Shown in pieces: positions 59,448 to 64,000 of a DNA stretch of 64,000 bases. Both the position numbers and the translations under genes were made by a program. The notes below the pieces were generated by a model, which did no database searches, was not told where the DNA came from, and saw only the letters and a program-made list of their open reading frames with translations. Positions within the stretch are counted from its first letter, which is position 1; every line of letters starts with the position of its first letter. This stretch comes from Leucobacter sp. OH1287 (GTDB lineage Bacteria > Actinomycetota > Actinomycetes > Actinomycetales > Microbacteriaceae), in the NCBI RefSeq assembly GCF_003859945.1, contig NZ_RQYM01000009.1, forward strand, positions 1-64,000, written 5' to 3'.

Positions 59448-60824
59448 TCAGGCGGGGAGCCGCATCCAGGCGGTGCCGCGGATCCGCACCCAGAGCGGCA
59501 GCACCCTGAGCCCCATGTACCAGAAATTGTAGGTGCCGAGCAGCCACAGCAGCTGCGCTGTTGCCGCGCGCGCGTCGGGGGTGAGGTAGAAGAACAGCAC
59601 AATCGGGGTGTAGACAAGCACGTTGAGGGTTGCAAAAATCCCCATGTATTTGACGTCGTTTGCACCGATCAGGATGCCGTCGAGCGTGAAAGCGGCGGCC
59701 GCGAACGGCTGGCCGAGCGCCGCAATGCTGAGGCTTAGCGCGACCAGCAGCTGCACGCTCGCGTCCGAGGTGAACAGCGGCGCGCAGGTCCACGCAACCA
59801 CCAGCACAATCGCGGCGGCAACAAAACCGGTGATCCAACCCCAGTGCATACAGCGGTTCGTCACGAGACGGACGGTGACCGGATCCGCCGCCCCCAAATT
59901 TTTGGCGATCAGCGCCTGCGCAGCAATCGCTAGCGCATCGAGCGCAAACGCCGCAACCGTCACAACCGTGTTGCCGATCTGGTAGGCGGCCGTCGCCTCG
60001 TCACCCTTCAGCGTGATCGCGGCGAGCGACAGCACGAGCACAACACGCATCCCGGTTGTGCGCAGCAGCAGCCAGCCACTGCTGTGCCCAAACTTCAGCA
60101 GCAGGTCGCGGCGTGGTGTGAGACGCGCGCCGGTGCCGCGGATCCGCTGCGCCACGAACCAGAGATAGGTGAGCACCATCAACCACTGCACTATCACGGT
60201 GCCGAGGGCGGATCCGGCAATCCCCAGCTGCAGCGGGTAGATCAGCACCCAGTTGATGCCGATGTTGAGGATCGCGGCGAGGGTTGAAACGTAAAGCGGG
60301 GTGCGGGTGTCTTGATAGCCGCGCAGCGCGCCGGTTAGCGCGAAACAGATCAGCATCGCGGGCAGGCCGAAACAGCTAATCTGCAGATAGCTGAGCGCGG
60401 CGTCGAAGCTGGTTACGCCGCTGCCGACCCCCGCATCGGGGAGAAACCAGGCGACTATTGGTTCGGCGAACAACCAGATTAAAAGCCCGAAGAGTAGCCC
60501 GAGCGCGGATGCGGCCCACAGCCCGGTGACGCTCGCGGCGGCGGCGTCACGGAAGCGCCCGGCACCGAGATTGTGAGCAACCAGCGGTGTGATCGCGAAG
60601 GTGATAAAAACGGTGAGGCCGACAACGGTTGTCACAACCGTGGCGGCGACGCCGAGCCCCGCGAGGTTTGCTGCGCCCAGGTGACCCACCATCACGGTGT
60701 CGCCGAGGAGGAACAGCGGTTCCGCAACCAGGGAGCCGAGCGCCGGCAACGCGAGCGCAAAAATTTGCTTATCGATCCGATGTTTTGCGGTTATGGCGGT
60801 CTGGTCGTGGGAGAGCCGTGGCAT
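59448..60824 (-). CDS. MATE-family efflux transporter
   Basis: 458 residues with about twelve membrane helices in two matching halves (LGDTVMVGHLGAANLAGLGVAA, and ALDALAIAAQALIAKNLGA in the second half). This resembles the DinF branch of the multidrug and toxin exporters using Na+ or H+ gradients. Its leader contains a tandem hairpin repeat. Confidence 0.92.
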   Translation of the reverse strand: MPRLSHDQTAITAKHRIDKQIFALALPALGSLVAEPLFLLGDTVMVGHLGAANLAGLGVAATVVTTVVGLTVFITFAITPLVAHNLGAGRFRDAAAASVTGLWAASALGLLFGLLIWLFAEPIVAWFLPDAGVGSGVTSFDAALSYLQISCFGLPAMLICFALTGALRGYQDTRTPLYVSTLAAILNIGINWVLIYPLQLGIAGSALGTVIVQWLMVLTYLWFVAQRIRGTGARLTPRRDLLLKFGHSSGWLLLRTTGMRVVLVLSLAAITLKGDEATAAYQIGNTVVTVAAFALDALAIAAQALIAKNLGAADPVTVRLVTNRCMHWGWITGFVAAAIVLVVAWTCAPLFTSDASVQLLVALSLSIAALGQPFAAAAFTLDGILIGANDVKYMGIFATLNVLVYTPIVLFFYLTPDARAATAQLLWLLGTYNFWYMGLRVLPLWVRIRGTAWMRLPA

Positions 60825-60852
60825 TTTAGAGAAGGAGTCCTCGCTAAGGATG

Positions 60853-60895
60853 GGGCAGCCAGCGGCTGCTGACGGAGGGCAGCCGGCGGCTGCTG
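60853..60895. repeat. Tandem 24-bp repeat with hairpin core
   Basis: Two 19-bp copies of GGGCAGCCRGCGGCTGCTG (60853-60871 and 60877-60895), each able to form a GCAGCC/GGCTGC hairpin, in the space between the divergent MATE and M13 genes. Confidence 0.8.
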
Positions 60896-60959
60896 TAAAT
60901 TTGCTGTTTCAATCCTAGTGCAGGCCGCAGACAGCAGGTTAATTCGCTAGGCTTAGAGC

Positions 60960-62951
60960 ATGACTGTTTCAGGTATTGATAAATCAGAACTAGACCCAAA
61001 GGTGCGTCCACAGGACGATTTGTACAGACACGTCAACGGGCTCTGGATCGACCGCACCGAAATCCCCGCCGACAAGGCTCGCTACGGCAACTTCGCGGTG
61101 CTCGCCGAGAACGCCGAGGCTGCGGTACAGCGGCTCATCACCAGCGAGGGCGATGACGCGGGGGTGGGCGGATCCACCAGCGACGACCCTGCGGCGGCTG
61201 CGGACCTGCAGAAGATTCGGCAGCTCTACGCGAGTTTTATGGACGAACAGCGCCTGACCGAACTGGGCGCAACCCCGCTAGAGCCGGAGCTGAAACGGAT
61301 CGGCGAGGTGAAAACGGTTGCCGAGTTTGTTGACCTGGTTAGCGAGTTTGACGCGGCAGGAATAGCCGGCGGGTTCGCTAGCATGTTTGTCTACACCGAC
61401 CCGGGTGACCCGGAGCGCTATGTGCTGTTCCTTGAGCAGTCGGGTCTTGGGCTGCCCGACGAGTCCTACTACCATGAGGAACAGTTTGCTGAGATTCGCG
61501 AAAAGTACCGCGCCCACATCGCGAAGATGCTGGAACTCACCGGGGTTGCCTCCTCAACAGCTGACGCTGAGGAGCGTGCCGCCAAGATTTACGAGCTGGA
61601 GAACAGAATCGCCGATGTTCACTGGAACAAGGTCGATAGCCGTGACATCCAAAAGATCTACAACCTTGAGCCGCTCGCGAAACTGCAGGAGCTGACACCG
61701 CAGCTTGACTGGGAGCGTGTTTTCAAGAAAATGGGGAAAACCGCTCCGGAAGAGTTCGTCATCTGCCAGCCGTCAGCGCTCGCCGGGATCGCTGCACTGC
61801 TCACCGAGGATCGCCTGCCGCAGTGGCTTGAGTGGCTGCGCTGGCACCTGGTTTCCGGCAGCGCAGCGCTGCTCAGCCCCGAGATTTCAAGCGCCAACTT
61901 TGAGTTTTACGGCACCGCGCTAACCGGCGCAACCGAGCAGCGGGAACGCTGGCGCCGCGGTGTTAGCTTCACCGAGGGCGCAATGGGTGAGGCGGTTGGC
62001 AGGCTCTACGTCGCCGAGCACTTCGATCCCGAAGCAAAAGCGGCGATGGATGAGCTGGTACAGTTCCTGATTAGGGCGTACGAGCAGTCAATCACCGAAC
62101 TGTCCTGGATGAGCGAGACAACGAAGGCGAAAGCGCTCGCGAAACTCGAAAAGTTTAGACCAAAGATCGGCTACCCAGACAAGTGGCGTGACTACAGTTC
62201 ACTTGCGGTGAGCGATGACCTCATCGCAAACTCGAAAGCGGTCGCAAAATACGTGCTTGACCGGGAGTTTAACAAGCTCGGCAAGCCGGTTGATCAGGAC
62301 GAGTGGTTTATGACACCGCAAACCGTTAACGCCTACTACAACCCGGGAATGAACGAGATCGTCTTTCCGGCAGCGATTCTGCAGCCCCCGTTCTTCGACA
62401 AGAACGCCGATATGGCGGCGAACTTTGGTGCGATCGGCGCTGTAATCGGACACGAGATCGGGCACGGTTTCGACGATCAGGGTTCACAGTACGACGGTGA
62501 CGGCAAGCTCGTTAACTGGTGGACGGACGAGGATCGCGCCGCATTCGAGGAGCGCACCAAGTCACTCATCAACCAGTACAACGAACTGTCACCGGAGGGC
62601 GCAGACGGCCAGAAGGTTAACGGCGAGCTGACAATCGGCGAAAACATCGGTGATCTTGGCGGTCTCGCAATCGCCTGGAAGGCTTACCTCATCTACCTTG
62701 ACGGTGCCGAGGCGCCAGAGGTTGACGGGTTAACCGCCGCTGAACGGTTCTTCTTCGCCTGGGCACAGTCGTGGCAGCAGAAGGCCCGCCCGGCTGAGAC
62801 GGTGCGACTGCTGACAATTGATCCGCACTCACCAAACGAGTTCCGCTGCAACCAGATCGTGCGCAACCTTGACGTGTTCCACGAGGCGTTCGGGGTGACC
62901 CCCGAAGATCAGCTGTGGCTGGATCCGGCAGAGCGCGTCACAATCTGGTAG
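60960..62951 (+). CDS. M13 family zinc metallopeptidase
   Basis: 663 residues. The zinc site HEIGH lies near 497-501 in VIGHEIGHGFDDQGSQ, and the third ligand is in GENIGDLGG. NPGMNEIVFPAAILQPPFF and the C-terminal HSPNEFRCNQIVRN complete the family pattern (PepO/neprilysin). No signal peptide is seen, so it is likely cytoplasmic. It ends overlapping the opposite-strand acyltransferase gene by 14 bp. Confidence 0.94.
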   Translation: MTVSGIDKSELDPKVRPQDDLYRHVNGLWIDRTEIPADKARYGNFAVLAENAEAAVQRLITSEGDDAGVGGSTSDDPAAAADLQKIRQLYASFMDEQRLTELGATPLEPELKRIGEVKTVAEFVDLVSEFDAAGIAGGFASMFVYTDPGDPERYVLFLEQSGLGLPDESYYHEEQFAEIREKYRAHIAKMLELTGVASSTADAEERAAKIYELENRIADVHWNKVDSRDIQKIYNLEPLAKLQELTPQLDWERVFKKMGKTAPEEFVICQPSALAGIAALLTEDRLPQWLEWLRWHLVSGSAALLSPEISSANFEFYGTALTGATEQRERWRRGVSFTEGAMGEAVGRLYVAEHFDPEAKAAMDELVQFLIRAYEQSITELSWMSETTKAKALAKLEKFRPKIGYPDKWRDYSSLAVSDDLIANSKAVAKYVLDREFNKLGKPVDQDEWFMTPQTVNAYYNPGMNEIVFPAAILQPPFFDKNADMAANFGAIGAVIGHEIGHGFDDQGSQYDGDGKLVNWWTDEDRAAFEERTKSLINQYNELSPEGADGQKVNGELTIGENIGDLGGLAIAWKAYLIYLDGAEAPEVDGLTAAERFFFAWAQSWQQKARPAETVRLLTIDPHSPNEFRCNQIVRNLDVFHEAFGVTPEDQLWLDPAERVTIW

Positions 62952-64000
62952 CGGCCGCAGCGGGTCGGGATCGCAGCAACAGCAACGCAACAGTGGTTGC
63001 CGTGATCCCGAACACCGCCGTCGGTAGGAGGAGTCCCGCAACGGTGACGAGGAACGCCGCCGTGAAGGTGAGCAGCACGGCCGCCGCGAGCGGCAGCGCC
63101 GCCGGAGTGCCGGTGCGATATTTGGCGGGGATGCTTTCGAAGCGCGCGAGCGGTGTCGCCAGGAGCAGCACCAGCGTCAACGCGAGCAGGTAGGCGGGGA
63201 GGCGCGTGATCCACCAGAATGCTGTGCCGGGGATCTGGAAAACCTTTGGCATCAGCAGTAATATACCGGTCAGCACCACAATCACGGGCAGGTGCCAGAG
63301 GTAAACGGACATGGCGCGGCTGCCGACGATGAAAACAACCGCCTGTAGGGCACGAGCCCGCATGGCGCGTCTGAGCAGTGGGGCGACCAGCTGGAAGGCG
63401 GCGAGCTGTGCGACGCCGAGCAGCGCGAGGGCTCCGCGGGGCGGGTTTTGGTTCGCGAGCATGTTGGGCGAGTACCAGCCGGCGAGCACGCCGAGGGTGA
63501 GCAGCAGGTAGCTGACGGCGATTATCGCCAGCAGCCAGGCGATACCGCCCGGGCGCCCACGCAGGCGGGCGAGGGATCCGTCAAGCAGGAAGAATCCGAG
63601 CTGCTGCACAAACAACCAAACAAACAGGAAGTTCGCCCACGCGATCGCAGAAATACCGGTGAGAGCGGTAATCATGTCGATGATGATAATCGCTGCGCCG
63701 AGCAGCACGAGGGCTCGCCAGCGGTGCTGCTCGTGTAACCGCGACGTGAACGGCACAGCGCACTGCGCGAGCAGGAACGCGGCGAGGAACCAGAGCGGGG
63801 TGCCGACACCGCCGGTGATGCCGTCGAGGATGTAACCGGGGATGCCGAGGGCGGATCCACCCACCTGCAAAAGCGCCATCACCGCAAAGAACGGCACCGC
63901 TGGCCTGAGCAGTCTGAGCAGTCGACCGTAAACATAGCTGCTGGCGGTTTCGCCGCGGGCGACGGTGCTGCGCCACGAGCGGATCCCGGTGTAGCCGCCG
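62938..64000 (-). CDS. Membrane acyltransferase (acyltransferase-3 family), 5' end outside window
   Basis: At least 354 residues, many membrane helices. The frame stays open without a stop to the right edge, where RGETASSYVYGRLLRLLRPAVPFF precedes the first in-window Met (63897), matching the usual catalytic-membrane entry of family PF01757. These enzymes acylate sugars or cell-wall polymers. Its stop overlaps the M13 gene end by 14 bp. Confidence 0.8.
   Translation of the reverse strand, partial: GGYTGIRSWRSTVARGETASSYVYGRLLRLLRPAVPFFAVMALLQVGGSALGIPGYILDGITGGVGTPLWFLAAFLLAQCAVPFTSRLHEQHRWRALVLLGAAIIIIDMITALTGISAIAWANFLFVWLFVQQLGFFLLDGSLARLRGRPGGIAWLLAIIAVSYLLLTLGVLAGWYSPNMLANQNPPRGALALLGVAQLAAFQLVAPLLRRAMRARALQAVVFIVGSRAMSVYLWHLPVIVVLTGILLLMPKVFQIPGTAFWWITRLPAYLLALTLVLLLATPLARFESIPAKYRTGTPAALPLAAAVLLTFTAAFLVTVAGLLLPTAVFGITATTVALLLLRSRPAAAATRL

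Overview
The window is a chromosomal origin region of an actinobacterium, most likely a member of Microbacteriaceae or a close relative (Micrococcales). The pointers are the dnaA-dnaN origin with TTATCCACA-type DnaA boxes and TGTTTCACGTGAAACA parS sites, paired PknA/PknB kinases in an fhaA-fhaB-pstP-rodA-pbpA operon, CrgA, a class E sortase, DUF3566 beside gyrA, NucS and an SCO4848-family membrane protein. Base composition looks moderately GC-rich by eye. No genus can be assigned from the sequence alone.

Layout. 1-1.1 kb: a gene-poor AT-richer stretch, a small membrane protein and tRNA-Leu. 1.4-10.6 kb (+): the growth and division operon, in which most neighbours overlap by 4 bp. 10.6-14.3 kb: pabA-like amidotransferase, class E sortase, crgA, rhomboid protease and cyclophilin. 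14.5-33 kb: a more variable block with a repeat-tailed Nudix protein, a cyclase-family enzyme, an orphan hipB with a truncated hipA start, a LacI regulator, an amine-oxidase/aldehyde-dehydrogenase pair behind a glycine-riboswitch-like leader, a hydantoin-type cluster (NCS1 permease, hyuB, hyuA, PucR regulator), photolyase and a YjdM-like protein. 33-42 kb (-): tRNA-Ala, tRNA-Ile, DUF3566, gyrA, gyrB, DUF721, recF, dnaN. 41.8-44.4 kb: oriC and dnaA with two DnaA-box clusters. 44.4-50 kb (+): rpmH, rnpA, yidD, yidC, jag, rsmG, parA, parB and a small LANTG-motif membrane protein. 50-64 kb: acyl-CoA synthetase, YggS, a polar amino-acid ABC importer, TagD, HAD phosphatase, SseB-like protein, NucS, an SMR and a MATE exporter, an M13 metallopeptidase and a truncated acyltransferase.

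How it fits together. Initiation (DnaA, oriC), the sliding clamp, RecF and gyrase sit at the origin, and segregation is served by ParA/ParB with seven perfect parS copies over about 36.5 kb, four of them inside genes. The kinase operon couples cell-wall synthesis (RodA/PbpA) to Ser/Thr phosphorylation read by the FHA proteins. The catabolic block pairs enzymes, a transporter and its own regulators.

The least explained signal is genome-scale. The palindrome GGATCC, usually as GCGGATCCGCC or GTGGATCCACC, occurs about 100 times by eye against roughly 20 expected. It occurs in all reading frames and between genes, is concentrated in Gly/Ser/Pro-rich linkers, and sometimes forms inverted pairs at gene ends. 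This resembles the behaviour of DNA uptake or other chromosome-marking motifs, but its function here is unknown.
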